DNA from: Tenacibaculum sp.
GTDB taxonomy: Bacteria > Bacteroidota > Bacteroidia > Flavobacteriales > Flavobacteriaceae
NCBI GenBank assembly: GCA_020631475.1
Contig: JAHDHE010000001.1
Coordinates: 32,453 to 96,452 of the forward strand
Length of the DNA: 64,000 bases
Reading direction: 5' to 3'
Shown: in pieces, positions 43,400 to 52,712 of the stretch
Layout of the letters: each line of letters begins with the position of its first letter
Position numbering within the stretch: position 1 is the first letter of the stretch
Program-made: the position numbers and the translations under genes
Notes under the pieces: generated by a model
Told to the model about the DNA's origin: nothing
The model's input: the letters and a program-made list of their open reading frames with translations, nothing else
Databases searched by the model: none

Positions 43400-44395
43400 A
43401 TGACTAAAATAACTGCAGCGATAACAGCCGTAGGTAAATATCTTCCAGAATATGCACTAACTAACAAAGAGTTAGAGACGATGGTTGATACTAATGACGA
43501 ATGGATTACTTCTCGAACCGGAATTAAAGAGCGTCGAATTTTAAAAGGTGAAGGTCTTGGAACTTCATTCATGGCAATAAAAGCAGCTGAAGATTTACTA
43601 AAAAAATCAAATATCAACCCAGAAGATATTGATATGGTTATTGTAGCGACAGCAACACCTGATATGCCAGTTGCATCTACAGCGGCTTACACAGCATCTA
43701 AAATTGGAGCTGTAAATGCTTTTTCTTACGATTTACAAGCTGCCTGTTCTAGTTTTTTATACGGAATGTCAACAGCTTCTAGCTATATAGAAAGTGGACG
43801 TTATAAAAAGGTTTTATTAATTGGAGCAGATAAAATGTCTTCAATTATTAACTATACTGACAGGGCTACTTGTATTATTTTTGGAGACGGAGCTGGAGCC
43901 GCATTATTTGAACCTAACAATGAAGGTTTAGGTTTACAAGATGAATATTTAAGAAGTGATGGAATTGGACGTGAATTCTTAAAAATTGAAGCGGGAGGTT
44001 CTATTTTACCTACTTCTGAAGAAACACTAAAAAACGGTCAGCATTTTGTACACCAAGAAGGAAAATCAGTATTTAAATACGCAGTTTCTAACATGGCTGA
44101 TGTATCTGAAAAAATGCTAACCAGAAACAATCTTACCAAAGATGACGTTCAGTGGTTAGTACCACATCAAGCAAATAAAAGAATTATTGAAGCTACAGCA
44201 AATAGAGTTGGTGTAGAAGAAGATAAAGTAATGATGAACATTCATAAGTACGGAAACACTACTTCTGCTACTTTACCATTATTACTTGCAGATTATGAAA
44301 AAGAATTAAAAAAAGGAGATAATTTAATTTTTGCAGCATTTGGTGGAGGCTTCACATGGGGAGCTATCTACTTAAAATGGGCATATAACTCATAA
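43400..44395 (+). CDS. fabH: 3-oxoacyl-ACP synthase III
   Basis: This protein has 331 residues from the ATG at 43400 (MTKITAAITAVGKYLP). The upstream TTG at 43367 would add 11 residues that do not fit the family. The motifs are EWITSRTGIKERR, the active-site Cys in LQAACSSFLYG, PHQANKRII (His) and YGNTTSATLP (Asn). It starts fatty-acid chains from acetyl- or branched acyl-CoA. It precedes accB-accC, so lipid initiation genes are clustered. Confidence 0.95.
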   Translation: MTKITAAITAVGKYLPEYALTNKELETMVDTNDEWITSRTGIKERRILKGEGLGTSFMAIKAAEDLLKKSNINPEDIDMVIVATATPDMPVASTAAYTASKIGAVNAFSYDLQAACSSFLYGMSTASSYIESGRYKKVLLIGADKMSSIINYTDRATCIIFGDGAGAALFEPNNEGLGLQDEYLRSDGIGREFLKIEAGGSILPTSEETLKNGQHFVHQEGKSVFKYAVSNMADVSEKMLTRNNLTKDDVQWLVPHQANKRIIEATANRVGVEEDKVMMNIHKYGNTTSATLPLLLADYEKELKKGDNLIFAAFGGGFTWGAIYLKWAYNS

Positions 44396-44419
44396 ACCAA
44401 ACAACTAAAATTTAGGAAA

Positions 44420-44899
44420 ATGGATATTAAAGAAATTCAAAGTCTTATAAAGTTTGTAGCAAAATCTGGTGCAAGCGAAGTAAAGTTAGAAATGGAGGAT
44501 ATTAAAATCACCATTAAAACTGGAAGCGAAGCTCCTGAAACTACAATTATTCAAGCAGCAGCTCCTGTGGCAGCAGCTCCTCAAATGGTAGCACAAGCAC
44601 CTGTTGCTCAAGCAGCAGCCCCTGCAGCACCAGCTAGTAATACTGAAGACGACTCAAAATATATTACTATCAAGTCTCCAATTATTGGTACTTTTTACAG
44701 AAAACCATCTCCAGACAAACCAAATTTTGCTGAAGTTGGTACGGAAGTTAAAGTAGGTGATACAGTTTGTATTATTGAAGCAATGAAATTATTTAACGAA
44801 ATCGAATCTGAAGTTTCAGGTAAAATCGTTAAAATATTAGTAGATGATTCTTCTCCGGTAGAATTTGATCAACCATTATTTTTAGTAGATCCATCTTAA
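44420..44899 (+). CDS. accB: Biotin carboxyl carrier protein of acetyl-CoA carboxylase
   Basis: This 159-residue protein has an N-terminal helical part ([17 protein letters not shown]), an Ala/Pro-rich linker (~55-80) and a biotinyl domain. Biotin attaches to the Lys in [13 protein letters not shown], and the domain thumb region ([14 protein letters not shown]) is present. It carries CO2 between AccC and the carboxyltransferase. A terminator-like hairpin follows before accC. Confidence 0.97.
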   Translation: MDIKEIQSLIKFVAKSGASEVKLEMEDIKITIKTGSEAPETTIIQAAAPVAAAPQMVAQAPVAQAAAPAAPASNTEDDSKYITIKSPIIGTFYRKPSPDKPNFAEVGTEVKVGDTVCIIEAMKLFNEIESEVSGKIVKILVDDSSPVEFDQPLFLVDPS

Positions 44900-44910
44900 T
44901 TAACATAAAA

Positions 44911-44950
44911 CTCCAAATTAAATAATAAGCTATTTAATTTGGAGCTTTTT
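44911..44950 (+). terminator. Terminator-like hairpin between accB and accC
   Basis: A perfect 14-bp stem (CTCCAAATTAAATA with its complement, loop ATAAGC, 44911-44944) is followed by CTTTTT, 20 bp before the accC start. It probably reduces read-through to accC. Confidence 0.75.
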
Positions 44951-44964
44951 AATTCTTAGAACGT

Positions 44965-46305
44965 ATGTTTAAAAAGATATTAATTGCCAATAGAGGTGAA
45001 ATTGCGCTACGCGTTATTAGAACCTGTAAAGAGATGGGTATAAAAACTGTAGCTGTATATTCGAAAGCAGATGCAGAAAGTTTGCATGTAAGATTTGCTG
45101 ATGAAGCAGTTTGTATTGGTCCTGCGCCAAGTAGCGAATCTTATTTAAAAATGGATCGTATTATTGCAGCAGCAGAAATTACAAATGCTGATGCAATTCA
45201 CCCAGGATATGGTTTCTTGTCAGAAAACGCTAAGTTTTCTAAATTATGTGAAGAACACGATATTAAATTTATCGGAGCTTCACCTGAGATGATTGACCGC
45301 ATGGGAGATAAAGCAAATGCAAAATCTACCATGATTGCTGCTGGTGTACCATGTGTACCAGGAAGCGAAGGTGTTATTGAAGATTTTGAAACTTGTAAAA
45401 AAACAGCTCTTGAAACTGGATACCCTGTAATGCTAAAAGCATCTGCAGGTGGGGGTGGTAAAGGAATGCGTGCTGTTTGGAAAGAAGAGGATTTAAAAGA
45501 CGCTTGGGATTCTGCAAGACAAGAATCAAAAGCTGCTTTTGGAAACGACGATATGTATATGGAGAAGTTAATTGAAGAACCTCGCCATATCGAAATTCAA
45601 ATTGTTGGAGATTCATTCGGAAAAGCATGTCATTTATCAGAAAGGGATTGCTCGGTACAACGTCGTCATCAAAAATTAACAGAAGAAACTCCGTCTCCTT
45701 TCATGACTGATGAATTGAGAAATAGAATGGGAGAAGCTGCTGTAAAAGCTGCAGAATTTATTAAATACGAAGGTGCTGGTACTGTTGAATTTTTAGTAGA
45801 CAAACACCGTAACTTCTATTTTATGGAAATGAATACTCGTATTCAAGTAGAACACCCTATTACAGAAGAGGTAGTTGATTACGATTTAATTCGTGAGCAA
45901 ATTTTAGTAGCTGCTGGTGTGCCTGTATCTGGTAAAAACTATTTCCCGCAATTACATTCTATTGAGTGTAGAATTAATGCAGAAGATCCTTATAATGACT
46001 TTAGACCTTCTCCAGGAAAAATTACCTCATATCATGCACCAGGAGGTCATGGTGTTCGTATAGATACGCATGTGTATGCTGGCTATATGATTCCGCCAAA
46101 CTACGACTCAATGATTTCTAAATTAATTGTTACTGCACAAACTCGTGAAGAAGCAATTAATAAAATGAAAAGAGCTTTAGATGAGTATGTAATTGAAGGT
46201 ATTAAAACTACCATTCCATTCCACAGACAATTAATGGATCATCCAGATTATGTTGCTGGTAATTATACCACAAAATTCATGGAAGATTTTACAATGAAAA
46301 AATAA
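44965..46305 (+). CDS. accC: Biotin carboxylase of acetyl-CoA carboxylase
   Basis: This 446-residue ATP-grasp enzyme has the N-terminal [29 protein letters not shown], the Gly-rich loop [34 protein letters not shown], and the metal/catalytic [13 protein letters not shown]. It carboxylates biotin on AccB using ATP and bicarbonate. The full length is normal for the family. Confidence 0.97.
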   Translation: MFKKILIANRGEIALRVIRTCKEMGIKTVAVYSKADAESLHVRFADEAVCIGPAPSSESYLKMDRIIAAAEITNADAIHPGYGFLSENAKFSKLCEEHDIKFIGASPEMIDRMGDKANAKSTMIAAGVPCVPGSEGVIEDFETCKKTALETGYPVMLKASAGGGGKGMRAVWKEEDLKDAWDSARQESKAAFGNDDMYMEKLIEEPRHIEIQIVGDSFGKACHLSERDCSVQRRHQKLTEETPSPFMTDELRNRMGEAAVKAAEFIKYEGAGTVEFLVDKHRNFYFMEMNTRIQVEHPITEEVVDYDLIREQILVAAGVPVSGKNYFPQLHSIECRINAEDPYNDFRPSPGKITSYHAPGGHGVRIDTHVYAGYMIPPNYDSMISKLIVTAQTREEAINKMKRALDEYVIEGIKTTIPFHRQLMDHPDYVAGNYTTKFMEDFTMKK

Positions 46306-46314
46306 ATATTTACG

Positions 46315-46350
46315 GACCTAACATATTCAAAACATGTTAGGTCTTTTTTT
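46315..46350 (+). terminator. Terminator after accC
   Basis: GACCTAACAT (46315-46324) and ATGTTAGGTC (46334-46343) form a 10-bp stem with a 9-nt loop and a T7 tail. Confidence 0.85.
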
Positions 46351-46397
46351 AATTACTGAGGTTAAATTAAGTTTAGTTAATTTTTTAGATTTATAAT

Positions 46398-47321
46398 ATG
46401 ACAGAGCAAATTGATCTTGTATACTTATGGGTAGATGGTAGTGAACCTAACTGGTTAAAAAAGAAAAACTCATTTTTAGATGAAAGTGTAAAAAAAAGCA
46501 CCGTTGCTGGTAGATATCAAAACAATAATGAGTTAAAATATTCTTTACGTTCTGTGAGTAAAAATTTACCTTGGTTAAGAAAAATTTTTATTGTTACAGA
46601 TAATCAAGTTCCAGAATGGTTAAACACAAATAATTCTAAAATAACTATAATAGATCATTCTGAGATAATGCCTAAAGAAGTCTTACCAACCTTTAATGTT
46701 GGAGTTATGGAATATTTCATACATAAAATTCCTGATTTATCAGAACGTTTTATTTATGCCAATGACGATTGTTTTGTGAACGCTAATTTATCTTCTGATT
46801 TCTTTTTTAAAGATGGATTACCAATATGTAGAATGATATCTTCGAGAAAGTTTATAACTAAATTAAGAATTAAGAAATTATTGAATAGGTACGTAGGAAC
46901 TTATCATTTAGGTATCCTTAACGCTCTTGGTTTAATTAAAGAAAAATACGGAGTTTTTTATAAATTAAGACCTCATCATAATATTGATGTTTATTTAAAA
47001 AGTGATTATGAAAAAGCTGCCGAAGTGTTTTCAGAACAAATAAAAGGCACATTACTAAATCGTTTTAGAAAAAATAACGATATACACCGAATTCTTTTTG
47101 ATTGTTATGCTTTAGCTAATAAACGAGCACATTTACAGTATGTAACTCACAAAGAATCTGGTTTAATTCCACTGCACATAGCTAATTACAAAAACCGCTT
47201 ATCTAATAACCCTAAGTTGTTTTGTTTAAATGACAATGAACTTGCAACAGATGAAGACAGAAAAAAAGTTGTTCCTTTTTTAGAAAGTTTATTTCCAAAT
47301 AAATCTCAATTTGAAAAATAA
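46398..47321 (+). CDS. Stealth-family sugar-phosphate transferase
   Basis: This 307-residue protein has the Stealth conserved regions. CR1 is IDLVYLWVDGSEPNW. CR2 contains RYQNNNELKYSLRSV, LPWLRKIFIVTD and ERFIYANDDCFV. CR3 includes FYKLRPHHNIDVY and CR4-like sequence lies near the C-terminus. Such proteins transfer hexose-1-phosphates in capsule or teichoic-like polymer synthesis and are cytoplasmic. It is followed 1 bp later by a GT2 gene. A second Stealth gene lies convergently at 48162. Confidence 0.88.
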   Translation: MTEQIDLVYLWVDGSEPNWLKKKNSFLDESVKKSTVAGRYQNNNELKYSLRSVSKNLPWLRKIFIVTDNQVPEWLNTNNSKITIIDHSEIMPKEVLPTFNVGVMEYFIHKIPDLSERFIYANDDCFVNANLSSDFFFKDGLPICRMISSRKFITKLRIKKLLNRYVGTYHLGILNALGLIKEKYGVFYKLRPHHNIDVYLKSDYEKAAEVFSEQIKGTLLNRFRKNNDIHRILFDCYALANKRAHLQYVTHKESGLIPLHIANYKNRLSNNPKLFCLNDNELATDEDRKKVVPFLESLFPNKSQFEK

Positions 47322-47322
47322 A

Positions 47323-48147
47323 ATGACGAATAATACTCCTTTAGTTTCCGTAATCATTCCTGTGTATAATAGAGAAAAACACATAAAAAATTGTTTAGAA
47401 ATTGTTACCAATCAAACCTATAATAATTTAGAAATTATTGTAGTTAACGACGGATCTTCTGACAATTCTATGAAGATAGTTAAACAATATTCTTCTGTTA
47501 AAATTATTAATCATCCTAAAAATAAAGGATTAGCAGCCGCTAGAAATTCGGGTATTGACAATGCAAATGGAGAATACGTTCATTTTATGGATGATGATGA
47601 TGAAATAAATAATTCTTTTTACGAGAAACTAGTAAATGCTTCAATTAAAACGAATGCAGATATGTCTTGTTGCGGAATGATTCATCAAAAAGCAAAAGGG
47701 AAAACTCAGTTATTTAAAAGCCAAGAGAGTTATACTACATTACATGAAAAATTAAAAGTTACATATGTAGGAAAATGGGGCTATGTTGTTAGATATCTGT
47801 TTAAATTAGACTTTCTTAAAAAGAATAATTTACGCTTTGAAGAAGGTAAAGTGATTGAAGACCTCCCTTTTTCTTTTGTTGCAGTTTATTATGCAAACAA
47901 AATTGTAACAGTACCTGGTGCTGAATATTTATATGTTTATAATTTTGATTCAATTATAAACAGTAATGATAGTGAAGCTCGAATAAAACGAAATTTAGGT
48001 AGAAAACATTCTAAACAATTTATACTTAATTTTGCAAAAGAGCATGGTAATTTTAAAATACCAGGAGTTACTACTGGTAAACTTAGATATGTTTTAAGAA
48101 AAATTTTAACTCAGCTAAGCAATCCAAAGACCACATTAGTGAGTTAA
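47323..48147 (+). CDS. GT2-family glycosyltransferase
   Basis: This protein has 274 residues from the ATG at 47323. The TTG at 47311 would extend it into the Stealth gene. It shows the GT-A fold: PLVSVIIPVYNREKHI, LEIIVVNDGSSDNS, GLAAARNSGIDNA, and the metal motif MDDDDE. No membrane segment is seen. It probably adds a sugar to a capsule or exopolysaccharide unit together with the Stealth proteins. Confidence 0.9.
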   Translation: MTNNTPLVSVIIPVYNREKHIKNCLEIVTNQTYNNLEIIVVNDGSSDNSMKIVKQYSSVKIINHPKNKGLAAARNSGIDNANGEYVHFMDDDDEINNSFYEKLVNASIKTNADMSCCGMIHQKAKGKTQLFKSQESYTTLHEKLKVTYVGKWGYVVRYLFKLDFLKKNNLRFEEGKVIEDLPFSFVAVYYANKIVTVPGAEYLYVYNFDSIINSNDSEARIKRNLGRKHSKQFILNFAKEHGNFKIPGVTTGKLRYVLRKILTQLSNPKTTLVS

Positions 48148-48161
48148 ATTTTAATTATCTA

Positions 48162-49154
48162 TTATTTCTCAAAAGAAGATTTTTCTGGCAATATTGTTTT
48201 AAATGAATTATCAAGATCTTTTATAACCTGTTCATAATTTCTAACGTTTGAATTGTCATTTAAACACACAAGAGTATATGATTGGTTTTTAACCGCCTCA
48301 ATAGCTTGTTTAGACTTGATTAACAAAGGAAACATTTTAGTGTCCTTATAAGTGTTATATGGCATAAAATTAGATCGACAAATTTGCCAAGTTCTAAATA
48401 ACTCTTGGGTAAAATCTCTTTTATTTCTGAATCTATTTTTAGAAACCTCCCATAACTCATCACCAGCATACTCCCAAACTTCTTTAAATGTTTCTTTTAA
48501 GTAAGGTTGTGCATTATGAGGTGTACGAAGTGTAATAAATTTTGGAAACCATTTTAACAACTTTGCTAATCTACCTCTACTACCATAACTTGGGTGATAC
48601 CATTTTTCGGCATCTCTTTTTAATACTTCTTTTTTATCAAACTTACTGTTAATTACCCTAATGTTATTTTTTAAACATTTATTCCAAAGACTAAGTCCTA
48701 AATTATGTCTAAAAGCAGCAATATCATTAGGCAATCCATTTGTAAAAAACCTTTCCGGTTTTAATGTATTGGTTATATAAAAATCGTCATTAAAATAAAC
48801 AAAATGTTCTGCAAGATCTTTAATACGATGTAAGTGTATTTCAATTAAAGATGAGTTAAATATTGGAAGATATTCATTTGGAATATAATCAGAATGATTG
48901 ACTAAATTTATCTTTGGATGATTCTCATCAAGCCATTCTGGTTTTTGACCACAAGTAACAAAATGAATTTTTCTAACCCAAGGCGCAAATTTATCAACGC
49001 CTCTAAACCAGTATTTTAAAAAACCATAATCTCTAAATCGTGCTTCAGAAACTTCATTTTTAGTGTTATCAATTTTACCAGAATACTTCGAAAAATCCTT
49101 TTTCCATTTAGGATCTTCCATATCAACCCAACTAACTACAAAATCTATTTCCAT
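48162..49154 (-). CDS. Second Stealth-family sugar-phosphate transferase
   Basis: This 330-residue protein shows EIDFVVSWVDMEDPKW (CR1), EARFRDYGFLKYWFRGVDKF, WVRKIHFVTCGQKPEW, EHFVYFNDDFYI (CR2), TLRTPHNAQPYLK (CR3) and a C-terminal CLNDN segment shared with the first Stealth protein (FCLNDNE). It converges with the GT2 gene, leaving 14 bp. It differs enough from the 46398 protein to suggest a different donor or acceptor. Confidence 0.88.
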   Translation of the reverse strand: MEIDFVVSWVDMEDPKWKKDFSKYSGKIDNTKNEVSEARFRDYGFLKYWFRGVDKFAPWVRKIHFVTCGQKPEWLDENHPKINLVNHSDYIPNEYLPIFNSSLIEIHLHRIKDLAEHFVYFNDDFYITNTLKPERFFTNGLPNDIAAFRHNLGLSLWNKCLKNNIRVINSKFDKKEVLKRDAEKWYHPSYGSRGRLAKLLKWFPKFITLRTPHNAQPYLKETFKEVWEYAGDELWEVSKNRFRNKRDFTQELFRTWQICRSNFMPYNTYKDTKMFPLLIKSKQAIEAVKNQSYTLVCLNDNSNVRNYEQVIKDLDNSFKTILPEKSSFEK

Positions 49155-49330
49155 ATTTACTTTGATTACAATCTATATAAAGTTCAAAAATAAGTTATTT
49201 CAATATTATTACCTGTATTTTATAAAAGAATAACGTAAAACAACTGGAGTTAATTCATAATCTTTAGATAAAAACACTCAAGTAATTAAACCTTGTTACT
49301 ATTGTTACAAATTGTATAAGAAATATCTTC

Positions 49331-49338
49331 TACTTTTG
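49331..49338 (+). promoter_or_regulatory. Candidate -7 box for the YeeE pair
   Basis: TACTTTTG fits TAnnTTTG, 42 bp before the start at 49380. A TTG lies 16 bp upstream (49312-49314), somewhat close for the usual spacing. The rest of the 225-bp gap holds no gene. Confidence 0.45.
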
Positions 49339-49379
49339 TAATTGTTAAAAAACAACAGTATTAATTCGTAAATAACATA

Positions 49380-49940
49380 ATGGATTTTATTCTACAACCT
49401 TGGCCCTGGTTTATTTCTGGTCCACTTATAGCTTTTGTATTATTTCTATTTTTTTACTTTGGTAAAAATTTCGGAGTATCTACAAATTTAGAAACCATGT
49501 GTACCATTGCTGGCGCAGGAAAAGTGTCTGATTACTTTAAAAAAGATTGGAAAGAGCGTGACTGGGCATTAGTTTTTCTAATAGGTTTAATTATTGGTGG
49601 ATTTGCAACTGCAAATTACCTATCTACTTCCTCTAGCATAAATTTAAATCCTAAGACGATTAAAGATTTAGCAGATTTAGGTTTTGCTAACGCAGGAAAT
49701 TCTTTTGTTCCTAACGAACTATTTAGCATCGAAAATATGTTAACCTTAAAAGGATTTGCTATTTTATTATTTGCTGGAGTTTTAATTGGTTTTGGAACTC
49801 GATATGCTGGTGGATGCACCTCTGGGCATGCAATAACAGGTTTAAGTAGTTTACAATTACCTTCTTTAATTGCCGTAATCGGTTTTTTTATTGGAGGTTT
49901 AATAATGATTTGGTTTTTATTCCCTTTAATTTTTGGTTAA
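49380..49940 (+). CDS. YeeE/YedE-family transporter, N-terminal half
   Basis: This 186-residue membrane protein has 4-5 hydrophobic segments and a GTRYAGGCTSGHAITGLS motif, the conserved Cys motif of YeeE/YedE (sulfur transport) proteins. E. coli YeeE imports thiosulfate. Here the family is split into two small subunits, this one and the next gene. It also has a Cys-containing ETMCTIAGAG segment. Confidence 0.88.
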   Translation: MDFILQPWPWFISGPLIAFVLFLFFYFGKNFGVSTNLETMCTIAGAGKVSDYFKKDWKERDWALVFLIGLIIGGFATANYLSTSSSINLNPKTIKDLADLGFANAGNSFVPNELFSIENMLTLKGFAILLFAGVLIGFGTRYAGGCTSGHAITGLSSLQLPSLIAVIGFFIGGLIMIWFLFPLIFG

Positions 49941-49941
49941 G

Positions 49942-50355
49942 ATGAAGAATTTAAAATTTTTAATATTAGGTATTTTCTTCGGAATTGTTTTAACCAAATC
50001 TGAAGCTATTTCGTGGTATAGAATTTATGAAATGTTTAAGTTCCAGTCATTTCATATGTATGGTATTATTGGTTCAGCAGTAGCGGTATCAATGATATTA
50101 ATGTATTTCTTTAAAAACGGAATGATTAAAGATTACTTAGGTAATCAAATTACTATAAAAGAAAAGAAAAAAGGCTTTATTAGAACTTTAATTGGCGGAA
50201 CTATCTTTGGACTGGGTTGGGCGTTAGCAGGTGCTTGTCCTGCTCCTATTTTTGTGTTAATTGGTCATAGTATATTTCCAATTATTATCGTTTTATTAGG
50301 CGCAATGCTTGGAGCTTTTATTTACGGGTTGTTAAGTAAAAAACTACCTAATTAA
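49942..50355 (+). CDS. YeeE/YedE-family transporter, C-terminal half (DUF6691-like)
   Basis: This protein has 137 residues from the ATG at 49942, 1 bp after the previous stop. It has four hydrophobic segments and GLGWALAGACPAPIFVLIGH, the second conserved Cys motif of the family. It probably forms a heterodimer with the preceding protein to import a small sulfur compound across the inner membrane. It overlaps the convergent DUF4230 gene by 4 bp. Confidence 0.88.
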   Translation: MKNLKFLILGIFFGIVLTKSEAISWYRIYEMFKFQSFHMYGIIGSAVAVSMILMYFFKNGMIKDYLGNQITIKEKKKGFIRTLIGGTIFGLGWALAGACPAPIFVLIGHSIFPIIIVLLGAMLGAFIYGLLSKKLPN

Positions 50356-50954
50356 TCTTTTATTAAAATAACATCAAGTAAATCGGATTCGGTATTGTCA
50401 ACTACTTTCCAATTATATATTTTAGAGAGTTGATAAATTTTAGATAATTCTTCTAACAAACGTTTTTTTGCTTCTTCTTGTAAATTAGACACAGTTATAG
50501 TTGACTTTATTTTATCAATTGCCTTAGTATTTAATTTATTTAGTTCTTGCTTAGAAAACGTATTAAACTGACTTTGCTGTAAATCGAAATATTTAATATC
50601 AGGAGAAATTACAATTTCCTCTTTAGGTATTTTATTGATGATGATTTGTTTACCAACACTATCTATTTGAATTTCTAATTTAGATAAATCGTAACCAACC
50701 TCAACTTTTGCATTGACTGATAACATTGCTTTTTTCTCAAAAGACAAATAATTATAAAAGTATTTTTTAGTATCAGAAAAACTATACATCTCAGAGAAAT
50801 TACCTTCAGAAACTACTAGCTTACTTAAGTTTTGAATTCCGTTTAAAACTACCTGTATTTCTTCTTGTTGGTGCTTTTCTTCTTTTTTTTCATACCAAAA
50901 TTTGGCAATTAAAAAACCCAACAAAAAAATGGCTGTATACTTTAAAAGGCGCAT
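50352..50954 (-). CDS. DUF4230 membrane-anchored protein
   Basis: This 200-residue protein has an N-terminal anchor (LLKYTAIFLLGFLIAKFWY) and a periplasmic domain with LVVSEGNFSEMYSFSD and AKVEVGYDLSKLEIQID, typical of DUF4230. The function of this family is unknown. It stands alone, convergent with the YeeE pair. Confidence 0.8.
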   Translation of the reverse strand: MRLLKYTAIFLLGFLIAKFWYEKKEEKHQQEEIQVVLNGIQNLSKLVVSEGNFSEMYSFSDTKKYFYNYLSFEKKAMLSVNAKVEVGYDLSKLEIQIDSVGKQIIINKIPKEEIVISPDIKYFDLQQSQFNTFSKQELNKLNTKAIDKIKSTITVSNLQEEAKKRLLEELSKIYQLSKIYNWKVVDNTESDLLDVILIKD

Positions 50955-51006
50955 AAAATTTCTTTTCTATAAATATAGAAAAACTAAATGAAGTATAATT
51001 TAAAAG

Positions 51007-51588
51007 CTATGCTGATTTTTCTTCTTTCGGAAAAGCTTCTTTATTAAATAAGAACAATAAAACAACTCCGATTGTTATCCAAGAATCTGCTCCGTTAAAT
51101 ATTGCATTGAAAAAAGTAAAACTTTCTCCTTCATACATTGGAAAGTATAACATATCTACCACTTTACCATAAAACAATTCACCATATGGTTTATCAGAAA
51201 ATAACGTTGCAACATTATGATATGATGAGTCGAAGATTACTCCGTAAAAAACTGAATCGATAATATTACCTACTGCTCCTGCTAAAATCAAAGCAATTGC
51301 AATAACTACCGGAGTACTTGCTTGTCTTTTTATAGTTTGCCATAACCAATACACAATACCAGAAACCGCAACAACTCTAAACAAAGTTAAAAATAACTTA
51401 CCTGCTCTACCTCCGAATTCAAAACCCCAAGCCATTCCATTATTTTCAGTAAAATGGATTTTAAACCAATCACTAAAAACAACTACTTCTTCACCTAATT
51501 GAAAATGTGTTTTGACATAAATTTTACTAATTTGATCAATTAAAATTGCCAAAATTACGGTAAGTATTGCGATATTTTTTTTAGACAT
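51007..51588 (-). CDS. lspA: Lipoprotein signal peptidase II
   Basis: This 193-residue inner-membrane aspartyl protease has four membrane segments. Conserved motifs are DQISKIYVK, FTENNGMAWG, GAVGNIIDSVFYGVIFD (first catalytic Asp) and FNGADSWITIG (second catalytic Asp). It cleaves lipoprotein signal peptides, needed by the many lipoproteins here. A TATTTTTG promoter box lies on the minus strand at 51615-51608. Confidence 0.95.
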   Translation of the reverse strand: MSKKNIAILTVILAILIDQISKIYVKTHFQLGEEVVVFSDWFKIHFTENNGMAWGFEFGGRAGKLFLTLFRVVAVSGIVYWLWQTIKRQASTPVVIAIALILAGAVGNIIDSVFYGVIFDSSYHNVATLFSDKPYGELFYGKVVDMLYFPMYEGESFTFFNAIFNGADSWITIGVVLLFLFNKEAFPKEEKSA

Positions 51589-51631
51589 TATCAGAATTTA
51601 ATAGCTGCAAAAATAAGAAAAGTATTGGTTT

Positions 51632-52282
51632 TTATTCTCTTATTAAATTAACATTCGCGTTTATAGAATTTACATTAAAACTCAAAGGTATTTTAGCTTT
51701 ACTTTTTTGAGAAAAAACACTTTTATAAACTTGCCTATTTACATTTATTTTACCCTTTGTTGTTTCAATATAAATATTATTATTACTTGTAAGTATAGCA
51801 AATACATTTCCTAAAAACAAAGACACATTTGTATTTCCTTGAATTTTATTTAACTGAACATTTCCTCTATCAATAAAAATAGATAAATCTCCTTGATAAC
51901 TTTTAGAGGTAACCCCAATTACCTTACCATAAATAACAATTCTTTTATTTTTTGGCACTTTAATAATTACACTTGCTTTTTGTAATCTTTTAGTGATATA
52001 TTTTCTAAAAACGTCTTCTTTAAATGTCTTAAAATTAAGATTAAAATCAACAGTTAATGTTTCATCTACTTCTTTAAAAAGTATATCATGTGTATTCGGA
52101 TTCTCATCTAATAACACAACCTCTACCTGATTATTTTTAGAATTTTCAATAACTACATCATCCAATCCATCGGTAATAATTTCAATATTTTCTTGTAGCA
52201 CAATTCTCTTTTCTATCAACTTTTCTTGACAAAAAAGAAACGAATACATACATATAAATACTATCGAAAGTGTTTTTTTCAT
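51632..52282 (-). CDS. Secreted adhesin-like (DUF4097-type) protein
   Basis: This 216-residue protein has a signal peptide (SIVFICMYSFLFCQ). The mature part alternates short hydrophobic beta strands (ASVIIKVPKNKRIVIYGKVIG, DLSIFIDRGNVQLNKIQG), as in putative beta-helix adhesins of the DUF4097 type. There is no lipobox: the Cys is followed by Gln without the usual spacing. Function is unknown. It lies between lspA and the DksA-like gene. Confidence 0.6.
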   Translation of the reverse strand: MKKTLSIVFICMYSFLFCQEKLIEKRIVLQENIEIITDGLDDVVIENSKNNQVEVVLLDENPNTHDILFKEVDETLTVDFNLNFKTFKEDVFRKYITKRLQKASVIIKVPKNKRIVIYGKVIGVTSKSYQGDLSIFIDRGNVQLNKIQGNTNVSLFLGNVFAILTSNNNIYIETTKGKINVNRQVYKSVFSQKSKAKIPLSFNVNSINANVNLIRE

Positions 52283-52330
52283 ATAAAAAAAGCCTCTAAA
52301 AAGAGGCTTTAAATTATTAAATAATAAATA

Positions 52331-52708
52331 TTATTGTTTACGTTTTGCTTCAATACTTAAAGTTGCATGAGGTACTAACTTTAAACGTTCTTTTTGTATT
52401 AATTTACCTGTAACTCTACACACACCGTAAGTTTTGTTTTCTATACGAATTAACGCGTTTTTTAAATCACGAATAAATTTTTCTTGACGAACAGCTAATT
52501 GCATATTTGCTTCTTTTGCCATCGTATCTGAACCTTCATCAAACGATCTAAAGGTAGGAGAAGTATCTTCAGTTCCGTTATCAGCTCCGTTTTTGTATGA
52601 GTCTTGCAGTAATCTTAAATCTTCTTCTGCATGCTCAATTTTTTTTAAAATAATTCCTTTAAACTCTTGTAAGTCTCCATCAGAGTATCTTATTTTAACA
52701 TCTTCCAT
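52331..52708 (-). CDS. DksA/TraR-family protein
   Basis: This protein has 125 residues from the ATG at 52708, where the family usually begins (MEDVKIRYSD); the TTG frame start at 52726 would overlap ileS. It has a coiled-coil N-terminal half (LQEFKGIILKKIEHAEEDL) and a C-terminal YGVCRVTGKLIQKERLKLVPHA region. Only one Cys of the usual zinc finger remains, a degenerate form I associate with Bacteroidetes. It likely binds RNA polymerase or acts in the stringent response. It lies 4 bp after ileS, in an operon with it. Confidence 0.85.
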   Translation of the reverse strand: MEDVKIRYSDGDLQEFKGIILKKIEHAEEDLRLLQDSYKNGADNGTEDTSPTFRSFDEGSDTMAKEANMQLAVRQEKFIRDLKNALIRIENKTYGVCRVTGKLIQKERLKLVPHATLSIEAKRKQ

Positions 52709-52712
52709 AATG

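Noticed and set aside
52331..52708. Truncated or mutated DksA because of missing zinc cysteines
   Set aside because: The reading frame is intact and, as far as I recall, this degenerate finger is common in Bacteroidetes DksA/TraR proteins.
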